NCBI RefSeq assembly: GCF_014268885.2
Contig: NZ_CP077095.1
Location: forward strand, 4,743,001-4,807,000
Direction: 5' to 3'
Length of the DNA stretch: 64,000 nucleotides
DNA from: Pseudomonas xantholysinigenes
GTDB taxonomy: Bacteria; Pseudomonadota; Gammaproteobacteria; Pseudomonadales; Pseudomonadaceae
Positions 29,747-38,683 of this stretch are shown here, one piece after another. Under the pieces are notes generated by a model. That model worked only from the letters and a program-made list of their open reading frames with translations, was not told the origin of the DNA and did no database searches. Every line of letters starts with the position of its first letter. Position 1 is the first letter of the stretch. The translations under genes and the position numbers were made by a program.

Positions 29747-29787
29747 TTCCTGCAATGCACACTGTTCGCTCCAAACCATTGCAGGAA
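29747..29787. promoter_or_regulatory. Inverted repeat upstream of the MFS gene
   Basis: TTCCTGCAATG (29747-29757) and CATTGCAGGAA (29777-29787), perfect 11-bp arms with a 19-base spacer, 80 bases before the MFS start. A second pair CCTCGG/CCGAGG (29709-29744) overlaps the left side. It could be an operator or a leader RNA hairpin. The rest of 29605-29866 shows no gene. Confidence 0.45.
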
Positions 29788-29866
29788 GTGTTTGACGTGG
29801 CAGTCACGCGAAATCGATACACCAATACAACAACCCTGCTAACGCCGACTTACTGAACACTCAGCC

Positions 29867-31024
29867 ATGACCAGTCGGCGAATTCTCTACTTCAGTTGCT
29901 TAGCCGTACTGTTGTGCCAGTCGGGTATAACCTTCTATCTACCCATGCTCCCGGCCATTGCGGACGACCTGAATGCAACAGATGAGTTCGCCGCACTTAG
30001 TTTGAGCCTGTTTCTCGTAGGAATGGGGGCATGCGTAATGCTGTGGGGTCGGTTGGGAGCCACTCTCGGTTCAAGCCGAATACTGACCTGGACACTACTC
30101 CTCTACGGCTGCTGCACCTTTCTGCTAGCAGTATCACCCGTTGCCTGGGTATTTCTTGTTCTACGCCTGCTTCAGGGAGCCCTGGCGGGCGGTATATCAG
30201 TTGCGGCTCGTGCTTTGCTGGTCGAGCAGTATGATGGCAAGGATCTGACGCGAGCCTATAGCAGCCTTTCACTTTGCTTCGTACTTTCCCTCGGCGCCTC
30301 TCAGTTTATCGGGGCGATGATTGCTACACTGACAAACTGGCGAATAGCTATGCTGCTCGTCGCGATACCCTGTGTACTAATGGCAACACTGAAGGGCTGG
30401 AATATCGCAGCTCAGCACATAGTCGTTCCGCGCCGAACAGGTGAGCGCACCAGCCTCCATAAACTCATTGTGCAACCGCGTTTTATTCTACCCGTGCTTG
30501 TTGGAGGTTTTGGGTACTCCATCATCGTCGTATTTAGCAGTGCCGCGCCCTTGCTTCTCCAGCAGTCATTCAATTGGTCCATGTGGGAATATGGGCTGTT
30601 GGGATGGCCAATCAGCATTGCTTATCTAATCGGTACTCGCCTGGCAAGCACCTTTGCAACCGGTTACAACGAAGCAAGGATGCTTCGATTTTCTAGTGCT
30701 TCGCTGTTATTTAGCGCACTCATCATGCTTATTGCATCATCCCTGTTGAAAAATTCGGCTTATGCGATCTGGCTCCCCTATTGCCTGATGCTTGTAGCTC
30801 AGGGAGTGGCATACCCGGTGAGCCTGTCACTGGCAAGCAGGCAGTCAACAGGAGCTGCTTCTCCCGCCATGGCACTGATTGCGCTTGTTCACCAACTACT
30901 GGCTGCCCTGACGAACTTGATATCCAGCTCCGTGGGTATGAGCCCAACCATGTTGGTTATGATGTGCGCTGGATTGGCATCACTCGCCTGGTTGGCGACT
31001 CGCTCTAAAAAAATGCTGCCATAA
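29867..31024 (+). CDS. MFS transporter (Bcr/CflA-like drug exporter), probably acquired
   Basis: 385 aa with twelve predicted membrane segments. It opens with ILYFSCLAVLLCQSGITFYLPMLPAIADDL and has a motif-A-like GMGACVMLWGRLGATLG near residue 52, a pattern of drug/proton antiporters of the Bcr/CflA group. Codon use differs from neighbours: many AT-ending codons and a visibly lower GC content, which suggests horizontal acquisition. It is flanked by glyA and a long inverted-repeat element and interrupts the usual glyA-cobW-cstA order. Substrate is unknown; no adjacent regulator is seen. Confidence 0.85.
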   Translation: MTSRRILYFSCLAVLLCQSGITFYLPMLPAIADDLNATDEFAALSLSLFLVGMGACVMLWGRLGATLGSSRILTWTLLLYGCCTFLLAVSPVAWVFLVLRLLQGALAGGISVAARALLVEQYDGKDLTRAYSSLSLCFVLSLGASQFIGAMIATLTNWRIAMLLVAIPCVLMATLKGWNIAAQHIVVPRRTGERTSLHKLIVQPRFILPVLVGGFGYSIIVVFSSAAPLLLQQSFNWSMWEYGLLGWPISIAYLIGTRLASTFATGYNEARMLRFSSASLLFSALIMLIASSLLKNSAYAIWLPYCLMLVAQGVAYPVSLSLASRQSTGAASPAMALIALVHQLLAALTNLISSSVGMSPTMLVMMCAGLASLAWLATRSKKMLP

Positions 31025-31062
31025 GGCGCAGACCTTTCAAGGTATTCACCGCTAAGATTCCT

Positions 31063-31335
31063 GCGCCTATGAGATCGAGCGCCGCCCGCGCGGCGCATCG
31101 CGACGCAAGGCCGCTCCTACATTTGTTGCAACGTGCCGAACCTGTCAGGCCATGGTTGCCCGCCTTGGTACCTGTCTTGAGACAGGTGAGGCGCCAGTGG
31201 TTGCCCACACTGGAACCGCGTCGTACCAACAAGGCGGACCAAGGTAATGGCACAGGATTGACTGGCCCGAAACAGATGTAGGAGCGGCCTTGCGTCGCGA
31301 TGCGCCGCGCGGGCGGCGCTCGATCTGATAGGCGC
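31063..31335. repeat. Large structured inverted-repeat element with REP sequence at its inner ends
   Basis: Arms 31063-31122 and 31276-31335 are 60 bp each and match perfectly in inverted orientation except one base. Their inner ends are type B REP (GCAAGGCCGCTCCTAC). The 153-base centre is itself folded: CCTGT...GCCAT (31141-31153) with ATGGC-ACAGG (31247-31256), CGCCTTGGTA with TACCAACAAGGCG, and two hairpins at 31170-31187 (7-bp stem, TTGA loop) and 31194-31213. No ORF is convincing. The remainder of 31025-31433 holds only flanking REP-associated sequence. Confidence 0.85.
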
Positions 31336-31433
31336 TGCAAGGGCTGTGGCGAACACTTGGCAGCCCTCACTCGGTCAATAGCCTCGCGCAACAAAGACCT
31401 TGAAAGGGCTGGCCATAATGCGGCATTAGCCAG

Positions 31434-32426
31434 TCAGATACTTCTGACTCCCTCGCAACTCAACGCCTCAAACCCTGTCCGAATCTCCTCCTCCGGCAGC
31501 TCATCAGCGATGAACACCATCACGCTTTCCCGCGTCTCGCCGTCCTGCCACTCGGCATCCCAGTCGAACCCGTACAGCTTCAGCACCCCCTGAAACACCA
31601 GCCGGCGCTCTTCACCGGCAATGTTCAATACCCCCTTGTAGCGCAGCAATTGCTTGCCGTGCTCTTCCAGCAGCTCGTTCATGAAGTCGCTGAGGCGATC
31701 GATATCCAACGGCGTTTCGGTGCGCAGCACCAGCGTCGAGATACGGTCGGGGGTCGCGGGCTTGAGCAGCGGGCGCAAGGCGGGCTTCAGGCTGATGCCA
31801 AGCTCCGGGTTGAGGTTGAAGCCGCGCACATCGAGCAGCTCGGCCAGATCGATGCGACCGTGCTCGACCACGCGGATCGCCGCACGGCCATTGATGCGTG
31901 CCAGGCGCTCACGCAGCGCTTCGACGACTTCAGGCTCGGCCAGGTCGGTCTTGCTCAACAGCAAGCGGTCGGCAAAGCCCACCTGGGCCTGGGCGATGGC
32001 CTGGGTCAGGTGCAGCTCGGCGTGCACGGCATCGACCAGGGTGATGATGCCGTCGAGGATATAGCGCTCGCGCAGCTCTTCGTCGATGAAAAAGGTCTGT
32101 GCCACCGGGGCTGGGTCGGCCAGGCCGGTGCATTCGATCACCAGGCGGTCGAAGGCGATTTCGCCGGCGTCGAGGCGTTCAAGCAACAAGTACAGCGCGC
32201 GGGTCAGGTCGCCATGGATGCTGCAGCACACGCAGCCGTTGGCCAGGGTCATGACCTGCACCGGCTCATCACCCAGCAGCTGGCTGTCGATGCCGGCTTC
32301 GCTGAACTCGTTCTCGATCACGGCGATTTTCAGGCCGTGCTCGGCCTTGAGCATGTGCTTGAGCAGGGTGGTCTTGCCGGCGCCAAGAAAGCCGGTCAGC
32401 ACGGTAACGGGAATCGGCGTTTGCAC
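31434..32426 (-). CDS. yjiA: COG0523 (CobW/YjiA-type) GTP-binding protein
   Basis: 330 aa from GTG 32426, set by AGGAG eight bases upstream and the family start QTPIPVTVLTGFLGAGKTT. The N-terminal G domain has the P-loop GFLGAGKTT, the metal-binding NGCVCC (CxCC) near residue 65, a switch II-like region with ECTGLADPAP, and SKTDL in place of NKxD. The C-terminal CobW_C domain starts near residue 230. These GTPases deliver or insert metals, often zinc; the target here is unknown. No Zur-like box was found by eye. It lies upstream of ybdD-cstA on the same side but is separated by a REP pair. Confidence 0.92.
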   Translation of the reverse strand: MQTPIPVTVLTGFLGAGKTTLLKHMLKAEHGLKIAVIENEFSEAGIDSQLLGDEPVQVMTLANGCVCCSIHGDLTRALYLLLERLDAGEIAFDRLVIECTGLADPAPVAQTFFIDEELRERYILDGIITLVDAVHAELHLTQAIAQAQVGFADRLLLSKTDLAEPEVVEALRERLARINGRAAIRVVEHGRIDLAELLDVRGFNLNPELGISLKPALRPLLKPATPDRISTLVLRTETPLDIDRLSDFMNELLEEHGKQLLRYKGVLNIAGEERRLVFQGVLKLYGFDWDAEWQDGETRESVMVFIADELPEEEIRTGFEALSCEGVRSI

Positions 32427-32464
32427 GCGGAAATCTCCTGAATCCGGGAATGATTGCGGGGGCC

Positions 32465-32540
32465 ACTGTGGGAACGGACTTGCCCGCGAATGGGGTATTG
32501 AATTCACCGACGCATTCGCGGGCAAGCCCGCTCCCACAGG
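32465..32540. repeat. Inverted REP pair (type A)
   Basis: CACTGTGGGAACGGACTTGC at 32464-32483 (one diverged arm) and ATTCGCGGGCAAGCCCGCTC at 32514-32533 plus CCACAGG. Confidence 0.85.
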
Positions 32541-32621
32541 GTCCTGGTAAATCGGAAGGTGATGTGGCAGTCAGGGGGAGACCATTCGCCTGGCTCCCCC
32601 CGATCTACACATGAAGCGGGA

Positions 32622-32819
32622 TCAACAACACTTGGGCCCGGACTTGCCGCCGTATCGTGCTTCCTGACGCTCGCGGAAGAACTCCTCGTACGTCATCACC
32701 GGCTTGTCCGGGTGCTTGTTGCTCATGTGCTCGACATAGTTGTCGTAGTCGGGCATGCCGACCATCAGGCGGGCTGCCTGCCCCAGGTACTTACCCAGTC
32801 GACCCAGGTCGTTGAACAT
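32622..32819 (-). CDS. ybdD: YbdD/YjiX-family small protein
   Basis: 65 aa. It matches the family that accompanies cst[41 protein letters not shown] split over the first 40 residues, then [16 protein letters not shown] and a Cys-Cys end. ATG 32819 follows GAGGA; a GTG one codon earlier is possible. In E. coli, YbdD or YjiX is needed for activity of the pyruvate transporters CstA/BtsT. It starts 13 bases after the cstA stop, so the two are co-transcribed. Confidence 0.92.
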   Translation of the reverse strand: MFNDLGRLGKYLGQAARLMVGMPDYDNYVEHMSNKHPDKPVMTYEEFFRERQEARYGGKSGPKCC

Positions 32820-32832
32820 CACGGCATTCCTC

Positions 32833-34899
32833 TCAAGCGTCAGGCAGGGCCTGGAATGGGGTTTCCTTGTCGCTGCGCTCCTTGCGACCCAAGGCGGCGT
32901 AGCCGACCTTGATGGCGAAGAACAACACGCTGAACACCACCACCAGGAACAGGATGGTCAGCCCGGCGTTGGTATAGGCGTTGAAGATCACGTGCTGCAT
33001 CTGGCCGATGTCCTTGGCCGGGGCCAGTACCTGGCCGGCGTCCAGCGCGGTGCTGTACTTCTTGGCCAGGGCCAGGAAGCCAACCGCCGGGTTCGGGTCG
33101 AACAGCTTGATCAGGCCGGCGGCCGTGGTGCAGATCAACAGCCACACGGCCGGCACCAGGGTGACCCAGATGTAGCGCTCGCGCTTCATCTTGATCAGCA
33201 CCACGGTGCCGAGCATCAGGGCGATACCGGCCAGCATCTGGTTGGAGATGCCGAACAGCGGCCACAGGGTGTTGATGCCGCCCAGTGGGTCGATCACGCC
33301 TTGATACAGCAGATAGCCCCACAGCGCCACGCAACCGGCGGTGCCGACCAGGTTGGCAGTCCACGACTCGGTACGCTTGAGCGCCGGCACGAAGCTGCCC
33401 AGCAGGTCCTGGAGCATGAAGCGCCCGGCTCGGGTACCGGCGTCCACCGCCGTCAGGATGAACAGCGCCTCGAACAGAATGGCGAAGTGGTACCAGAACG
33501 CCATGGTGTTCTCGCCCGGCAGCACCTGGTGGAGGATCTGCGCGATCCCCACCGCCAGGGTCGGCGCGCCACCGGCGCGGGCCAGGATGGTGTGCTCGCC
33601 GATGTCACGGGCAGTGGCCTCGAGCTGCTCCGGGGTGATCATGAAGCCCCAGCTGCTGACCGTCTGCGCCACCGAAACGACGTCGGCACCGACCACCGCG
33701 GCCGGGCTGTTCATCGCGAAGTACACGCCCGGCTCGATCACCGAGGCGGCGACCATGGCCATGATGGCGACGAACGACTCCATCAGCATGCCGCCGTAGC
33801 CGATGTAGCGAGCGTTGGTTTCGTTGTCCAGCAGCTTGGGCGTGGTCCCCGAGGAGATCAGCGCGTGGAAGCCGGACACCGCGCCACAGGCGATGGTGAT
33901 GAACAGGAACGGGAACAGGGTGCCCTTCCACACCGGACCGGTGCCGTCGGTGAACTGGGTCAGCGCCGGCATTTTCAGCTCGGGGGCGATGATCAGGATG
34001 CCGATGGCAAGGCCGACGATGGTGCCGATCTTGAGGAAGGTCGACAGGTAGTCACGCGGCGCCAGCACCAGCCACACCGGCAGCACCGCGGCGACGAAGC
34101 CGTAGCCCACCAGCATCCAGGTGATCTGCACGCCGGTGAAGGTGAACGCCGGGCCCCACACCGGATCCGCGGCGATCTGGCCCCCCAGCCAGATCGACAG
34201 CAGCAGCAGGACCACGCCGATGATCGAGATCTCACCGATGCGGCCCGGGCGGATGTAGCGCATGTACACGCCCATGAACATCGCGATCGGGATGGTCGCC
34301 ATCACCGTGAACATGCCCCATGGGCTCTCGGCCAGGGCCTTGACCACGATCAGCGCCAGCACCGCGAGGATGATGATCATGATCAGGAAGCAGCCGAACA
34401 GGGCGATGGTGCCAGGGATGCGGCCCATTTCCTCGCGGACCATGTCGCCCAGCGAGCGGCCGTTGCGGCGGGTGGACAGGAACAGGACCATGAAGTCCTG
34501 CACCGCGCCGGCCAGCACCACGCCGGCGATCAGCCATAGCGTGCCGGGCAGGTAGCCCATTTGCGCGGCGAGCACCGGGCCCACGAGGGGACCTGCGCCG
34601 GCAATGGCGGCGAAGTGATGGCCGAAGAGGATGTGCTTGTTGGTCGGGACGTAGTCCAGGCCATCGTTGTTGAGTACCGCGGGCGTGGCCCGGCGGGGAT
34701 CGAGCTGCATCACCTTGGTGGCGATGAACAGGCTGTAGTAACGGTAGGCAACCAGGTAGATGGCCACTGCCGCGACCACGATCCACAAGGCGTTGATCGC
34801 CTCGCCGCGACGCAGGGCAACCACACCCAGCGCGCAAGCCCCTATGACTGCCAGCGCCAGCCACGGAATGTGGCGTAGCAGGCTATTATTGTTGTTCAT
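32833..34899 (-). CDS. cstA: CstA-family pyruvate/peptide transporter (carbon starvation protein)
   Basis: 688 aa with about 16 membrane segments. The CstA core is plain: [21 protein letters not shown] near residue 95, SGTTPKLL, and [32 protein letters not shown] in two stretches. It imports pyruvate, and has been linked to peptide uptake during carbon starvation. ATG 34899 follows GGAAGT. Cotranscribed with ybdD. Regulation by nutrient state is known for the family; no operator was recognised upstream. Confidence 0.93.
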   Translation of the reverse strand: MNNNNSLLRHIPWLALAVIGACALGVVALRRGEAINALWIVVAAVAIYLVAYRYYSLFIATKVMQLDPRRATPAVLNNDGLDYVPTNKHILFGHHFAAIAGAGPLVGPVLAAQMGYLPGTLWLIAGVVLAGAVQDFMVLFLSTRRNGRSLGDMVREEMGRIPGTIALFGCFLIMIIILAVLALIVVKALAESPWGMFTVMATIPIAMFMGVYMRYIRPGRIGEISIIGVVLLLLSIWLGGQIAADPVWGPAFTFTGVQITWMLVGYGFVAAVLPVWLVLAPRDYLSTFLKIGTIVGLAIGILIIAPELKMPALTQFTDGTGPVWKGTLFPFLFITIACGAVSGFHALISSGTTPKLLDNETNARYIGYGGMLMESFVAIMAMVAASVIEPGVYFAMNSPAAVVGADVVSVAQTVSSWGFMITPEQLEATARDIGEHTILARAGGAPTLAVGIAQILHQVLPGENTMAFWYHFAILFEALFILTAVDAGTRAGRFMLQDLLGSFVPALKRTESWTANLVGTAGCVALWGYLLYQGVIDPLGGINTLWPLFGISNQMLAGIALMLGTVVLIKMKRERYIWVTLVPAVWLLICTTAAGLIKLFDPNPAVGFLALAKKYSTALDAGQVLAPAKDIGQMQHVIFNAYTNAGLTILFLVVVFSVLFFAIKVGYAALGRKERSDKETPFQALPDA

Positions 34900-35063
34900 G
34901 GTTTACTTCCAGCTGGTGGATTGGAAAAGACCGCCCATCGAGTCTAGGGCGTGTCATCGCGCATTGCCACACTTGCTTTGGTCTAGAGCCTCTGCGGCCA
35001 GATTGCGGTACCTGATGCACCTACCCAACTAACTATAGTCAGGGTGTCACCCGGAGAACTGCC

Positions 35064-35432
35064 ATGAGCGACCACGACGAACGCCGCCGTTTCCAGCGCA
35101 TCGCCTTCGATGCTCCCACCGAACTACGCCAAGGGCAACGACGCTGGCCGGTCACCCTGCTCGACCTTTCACTCAAGGGGCTGCTGATCGAACGACCCGA
35201 ACCGTGGGACGCCGACCTGACCCAGGATTTCGAGGCGATCATCCACCTCAACGACAGGACGACACGGGTCCAGATGCAGGTCGAACTGCGTCACGAAGAG
35301 CCGACCCGCCTGGGCTTCATCTGCCTGTACATCGATATCGATTCGATGTCGCACCTGCACCGTCTTGTGGAACTGAACCTGGCCGACAGCACCGAAATGA
35401 TGCGCGAGCTGCGCGAACTCATCGAAGATTGA
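35064..35432 (+). CDS. mapZ: PilZ-domain c-di-GMP receptor, MapZ-like
   Basis: 122 aa, essentially one PilZ domain. The c-di-GMP binding motifs are present: RRRFQR (residues ~7-12, RxxxR type) and DLSLKG (D/NxSxxG) near residue 34. The C-terminus has IDIDSMSHLHRLVELNL. It closely resembles P. aeruginosa PA4608 (MapZ), which binds c-di-GMP and inhibits the chemotaxis methyltransferase CheR1, and its neighbours (cstA, radA) also match. AGAACTGCC precedes the ATG. It is a plausible output partner for c-di-GMP made by MorA, 8 kb away. Confidence 0.88.
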   Translation: MSDHDERRRFQRIAFDAPTELRQGQRRWPVTLLDLSLKGLLIERPEPWDADLTQDFEAIIHLNDRTTRVQMQVELRHEEPTRLGFICLYIDIDSMSHLHRLVELNLADSTEMMRELRELIED

Positions 35433-35614
35433 TATCTCTTAGCCTGCTAACAATCTAGCCGCGATGGCTTTCCTGTCCGGCTAGACAGCTTTCCCCCGCT
35501 TTCAGGCCCTCTTGTACACATCCCTCTAGGACAGTCTCTACCACGTTGGAACGCAACGTGCATCCGGGTTACGTGCACCTTGGAGGCACCCTTGCCGACG
35601 CTACGATCAAAACT

Positions 35615-35624
35615 TTGTATACAA
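35615..35624. promoter_or_regulatory. TTGTATACAA palindrome upstream of the NCS2 permease
   Basis: A perfect 10-base palindrome, 69 bases before the permease start, in an AT-rich region. TTGTAGGACTTGTCTACAG follows at 35640-35658. It is the type of site bound by GntR-family regulators. The rest of 35433-35692 has only a repeated ACGTGCA (35558, 35573) and no gene. Confidence 0.45.
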
Positions 35625-35692
35625 TTCTTGTGGCAATGTTTTGTAGGACTTGTCTACAGTAGCGCCACAACAATAAACAGAGAGCCTGCTCC

Positions 35693-37210
35693 ATGACCAC
35701 GTCCCCCAGCACGTCTCCCGCCCCGCGCCCCGAGGACGAGAACCTCGGCCTTGGCGCCAACCTGGCCTACGGGCTGCAGCATGTCCTGACCATGTATGGA
35801 GGGATCGTCGCCGTACCGCTGATTCTCGGCCAGGCCGCCGGCCTGGCCCCGGCGGAAATCGGCCTGCTGATCGCCGCCTCGTTGTTCGCCGGTGGGCTGG
35901 CGACGTTGCTGCAGACCCTTGGGCTGCCGTTCTTCGGTTGCCAGCTGCCCTTGGTCCAGGGCGTATCCTTCGCGGGCGTGGCGACCATGGGTGCGATTCT
36001 CGGGAGCCAGGGTGGCGGTGGCCTGCCGGCGGTGCTGGGCGCGGTCATGGCGGCCTCGTTGATCGGCTTCCTGATTACCCCGGTGTTCTCGCGTATCACC
36101 AAGTTCTTCCCGCCCTTGGTGACGGGTATCGTCATCACCACCATCGGCCTCACCCTGATGCCCGTTGCCGCGCGCTGGGTGATGGGTGGCAACAGTGCAT
36201 CGCCCGAGTTCGGCAGCATGGCCAACATCGGCCTGGCGGCGCTGACCTTCGCCATCGTCCTGCTGCTGAGCAAGCTGGGCAGCGCGAGCATTTCGCGCCT
36301 GTCGATCCTGCTGGCGATGGTTGCCGGCACGCTGATCGCCTGGGCGCTGGGCATGGCCGACTTCAGCAAGGTCACCGAAGGCCCGATCTTCGCCTTCCCC
36401 ACCCCGTTCCACTTCGGCATGCCGACCTTCCACATCGCCGCCATCCTGTCGATGTGCATCGTGATCATGGTGACGCTGGTGGAGACCTCGGCGGACATCC
36501 TCGCGGTGGGTGAGATCATCGACACCAAGGTCGACTCCAAGCGCCTGGGCAATGGCCTGCGCGCCGACATGGCGTCGAGCATCCTGGCACCGATCTTCGG
36601 CTCATTCACCCAGAGCGCCTTCGCCCAGAACGTCGGCCTGGTGGCCGTGACCGGGGTGAAGAGCCGCTATGTCGTGGCCACCGGCGGCGTGATCCTGGTT
36701 GTGCTCGGCCTGTTGCCGATCATGGGCCGGGTGATCGCGGCAGTCCCGACCCCGGTGCTCGGGGGCGCCGGTATCGTGCTGTTTGGCACCGTGGCCGCCA
36801 GCGGCATCCGCACCCTGTCGAAAGTCAGCTACAAGAACAACGTCAACCTGATCATCGTCGCGGCCTCGCTGGGCTTCGGCATGATCCCGATCGCGGCGCC
36901 GAACTTCTACCACAGCTTCCCGAGCTGGTTCGAAACCATCTTCCACTCCGGCATCAGCTCCGCGGCGATCATGGCGATCGTGCTGAACCTGATGTTCAAC
37001 CACTTCACCACCGGCAACTCGGAAAACCAGTCGGTGTTCGCCGCGGCCTACGAGCGCACCATCCAGTACTCGGACATCTCCGCCCTGCGCGATGGCGACT
37101 ACTTCAAGGACGGCAAGCTGTTCGACGCCGAGGGCAACGAAGTACCGGTGCTCGAACTCGACGAGCATGGCAACGAGGCCCCCAGGCGCAAGGCCGTGGC
37201 CGAACACTGA
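35693..37210 (+). CDS. NCS2-family xanthine/uric acid permease
   Basis: 505 aa with about 12-14 membrane segments. It belongs to the nucleobase:cation symporter-2 (UapA/XanQ) group: LQHVLTMYGGIVAVPLILGQA at the start, GCQLPLVQGVSF near residue 82, VETSADILAVGEI near 263 and the signature NVGLVAVTGVKSRYVV near 312. Substrate is probably xanthine or urate rather than uracil. A soluble acidic C-terminal tail follows the last segment. No purine-catabolic neighbour is present. Likely expressed from the AT-rich region with the TTGTATACAA site. Confidence 0.88.
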   Translation: MTTSPSTSPAPRPEDENLGLGANLAYGLQHVLTMYGGIVAVPLILGQAAGLAPAEIGLLIAASLFAGGLATLLQTLGLPFFGCQLPLVQGVSFAGVATMGAILGSQGGGGLPAVLGAVMAASLIGFLITPVFSRITKFFPPLVTGIVITTIGLTLMPVAARWVMGGNSASPEFGSMANIGLAALTFAIVLLLSKLGSASISRLSILLAMVAGTLIAWALGMADFSKVTEGPIFAFPTPFHFGMPTFHIAAILSMCIVIMVTLVETSADILAVGEIIDTKVDSKRLGNGLRADMASSILAPIFGSFTQSAFAQNVGLVAVTGVKSRYVVATGGVILVVLGLLPIMGRVIAAVPTPVLGGAGIVLFGTVAASGIRTLSKVSYKNNVNLIIVAASLGFGMIPIAAPNFYHSFPSWFETIFHSGISSAAIMAIVLNLMFNHFTTGNSENQSVFAAAYERTIQYSDISALRDGDYFKDGKLFDAEGNEVPVLELDEHGNEAPRRKAVAEH

Positions 37211-37234
37211 TCGCTGACCAGGACGGTCATCGAG

Positions 37235-37267
37235 GGGAGCCGACGCGCATCGTCGGCTCCCTTTTTT
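37235..37267 (+). terminator. Rho-independent terminator of the NCS2 permease
   Basis: 11-bp perfect stem (37235-37245 with 37251-37261), loop CGCAT, then six T (37262-37267). Confidence 0.93.
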
Positions 37268-37345
37268 CATTTCCAGGCCCGCAGCCCGCTGGCTTGGCTT
37301 CCACAGGGCCAGTGGTGGTTGGTTCCCTGGCCACGGCTGAAGGCG

Positions 37346-38683
37346 CTACAAGTGCGCAACGAAGTACCGGTTCAACACATTCAGATCTCCCACCTCCAGC
37401 ACCCCCGCCAGATACCGCAGTTGCAACCATGCCCGCAGGTATTCGTGCCGCGCCTGGGCCAGGTCGCGCCGGGCGCCGAACAACTGCTGCTCGGCATCCA
37501 GCACATCCAGGTTGACCCGCTCGCCGCCCTCGACGCTCTTGCGCGTGGCTTGCACCAACGCCGCCGCGGCCTTCACGGCCAGGTCGTAGGCGCGGATCTT
37601 GGCAGTGCCGCTTGCGCACAGGTTGAACTGCCGGCGCAACTGGTTGACCGTGTCGCGCAACTGCGCATCCAGCTCGAAACCCGCCGCATCGCGCTGCGCC
37701 CGGGCCTGGCGCACCGCCGCCGCAACGCCGCCGCCGGCAAACAGTGGCACGGTCAATTGCAGGCCGATGCTGTCGGTGTCATAGCGCTGGTTGTAGCTGC
37801 TTTCGGAGCTGGAACTGGATATTCCCTTGCTCGCATAGGCACTCAAGGATGGTAGGTGACCGGCCCGCTGGCGTTCGATGTTCTGTTCGGCGACCGTGAG
37901 CCCAAGACGTTGACTGGCCAGTTCGGCGTTGTGCGCGACGGCCAGGTCGCGCCAGGGCTCGAAACGGGCAGGCGCCAATGGCTGAATGTGGAAATCACTG
38001 ACCATGGGCGCAAGGTCCTCGACCGTCACCGCCTCGCCGATGATCGCCTGCAACGCGCGCAGCGCCGCGTCGAGGTTGTCGCCGGCCTCGATCTCCTGGG
38101 CCTGGGCCAGCTCGTAGCGGGCACGGGTTTCCAGCACATCGGTGCGGGTGCCCTCGCCACCTTTGAGCCGCCGCGCGTTGAGGGTCAGCTGTTCGGCATA
38201 GGTTCGTCGCTGGGCCTGGGCCAGGGCGATCTGCTCGTTGGCGAACAGCGCTGCGCTGTAGGCACCGAACAGCCGCACCATCAGTTCCTGGCCGCGCCCG
38301 CGAAAGCGCTCGTCGGCCAGGGCTGCCTGGGCCAGGCCACTGCGGTACTGGCTCCAGGCGGCATAGTCGAACAGGGGCTGCTGCAGGGTCAGGGTCGAGG
38401 TGTAGCTGCGGTAGTCACGCTGGGTGGTGACATCGCCGAACTGGCTGCGCTGAGTGACCTCGGAATCGTTGCGCGCACGGTTGTAGCGGTACGACAGGTT
38501 CGGCAGCAGCCCAGCCCGGCCGATCGCCAGGTGCTCGACCCCAGCCAGGCGCTCGGCTGCCGCCGCCTTGAACGTCGGGTCGTTGCGCAAGGCCAGGGCA
38601 TAGGCATCGCCAAGGTCCAGGGCCATGACCGGCCCACTCAAGCCCAGCAACAGGGCAACGACAGGCAAACGCATCGACATCAT
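37346..38683 (-). CDS. hasF: TolC-family outer-membrane channel of the HasA exporter
   Basis: 445 aa with a signal peptide (MRLPVVALLLGLSGPVMA). Two outer-membrane-efflux repeats give the TolC pattern, for example ALRNDPTFKAAAAERLAG, LLPNLSYRYNRARND and a second VAEQNIERQRAGHLPSLSAYA. It forms the outer-membrane tunnel of the type I secretion system made with HasD and HasE. Its ATG overlaps the hasE stop (ATGA); a second ATG at 38674 is better placed behind GGAGGA. It is the last gene of the has cluster. Confidence 0.9.
   Translation of the reverse strand: MMSMRLPVVALLLGLSGPVMALDLGDAYALALRNDPTFKAAAAERLAGVEHLAIGRAGLLPNLSYRYNRARNDSEVTQRSQFGDVTTQRDYRSYTSTLTLQQPLFDYAAWSQYRSGLAQAALADERFRGRGQELMVRLFGAYSAALFANEQIALAQAQRRTYAEQLTLNARRLKGGEGTRTDVLETRARYELAQAQEIEAGDNLDAALRALQAIIGEAVTVEDLAPMVSDFHIQPLAPARFEPWRDLAVAHNAELASQRLGLTVAEQNIERQRAGHLPSLSAYASKGISSSSSESSYNQRYDTDSIGLQLTVPLFAGGGVAAAVRQARAQRDAAGFELDAQLRDTVNQLRRQFNLCASGTAKIRAYDLAVKAAAALVQATRKSVEGGERVNLDVLDAEQQLFGARRDLAQARHEYLRAWLQLRYLAGVLEVGDLNVLNRYFVAHL

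Noticed and set aside
31123..31275. Small ORF in the centre of the long inverted repeat
   Set aside because: No frame has a start with ribosome site; the base pairing explains the sequence better.
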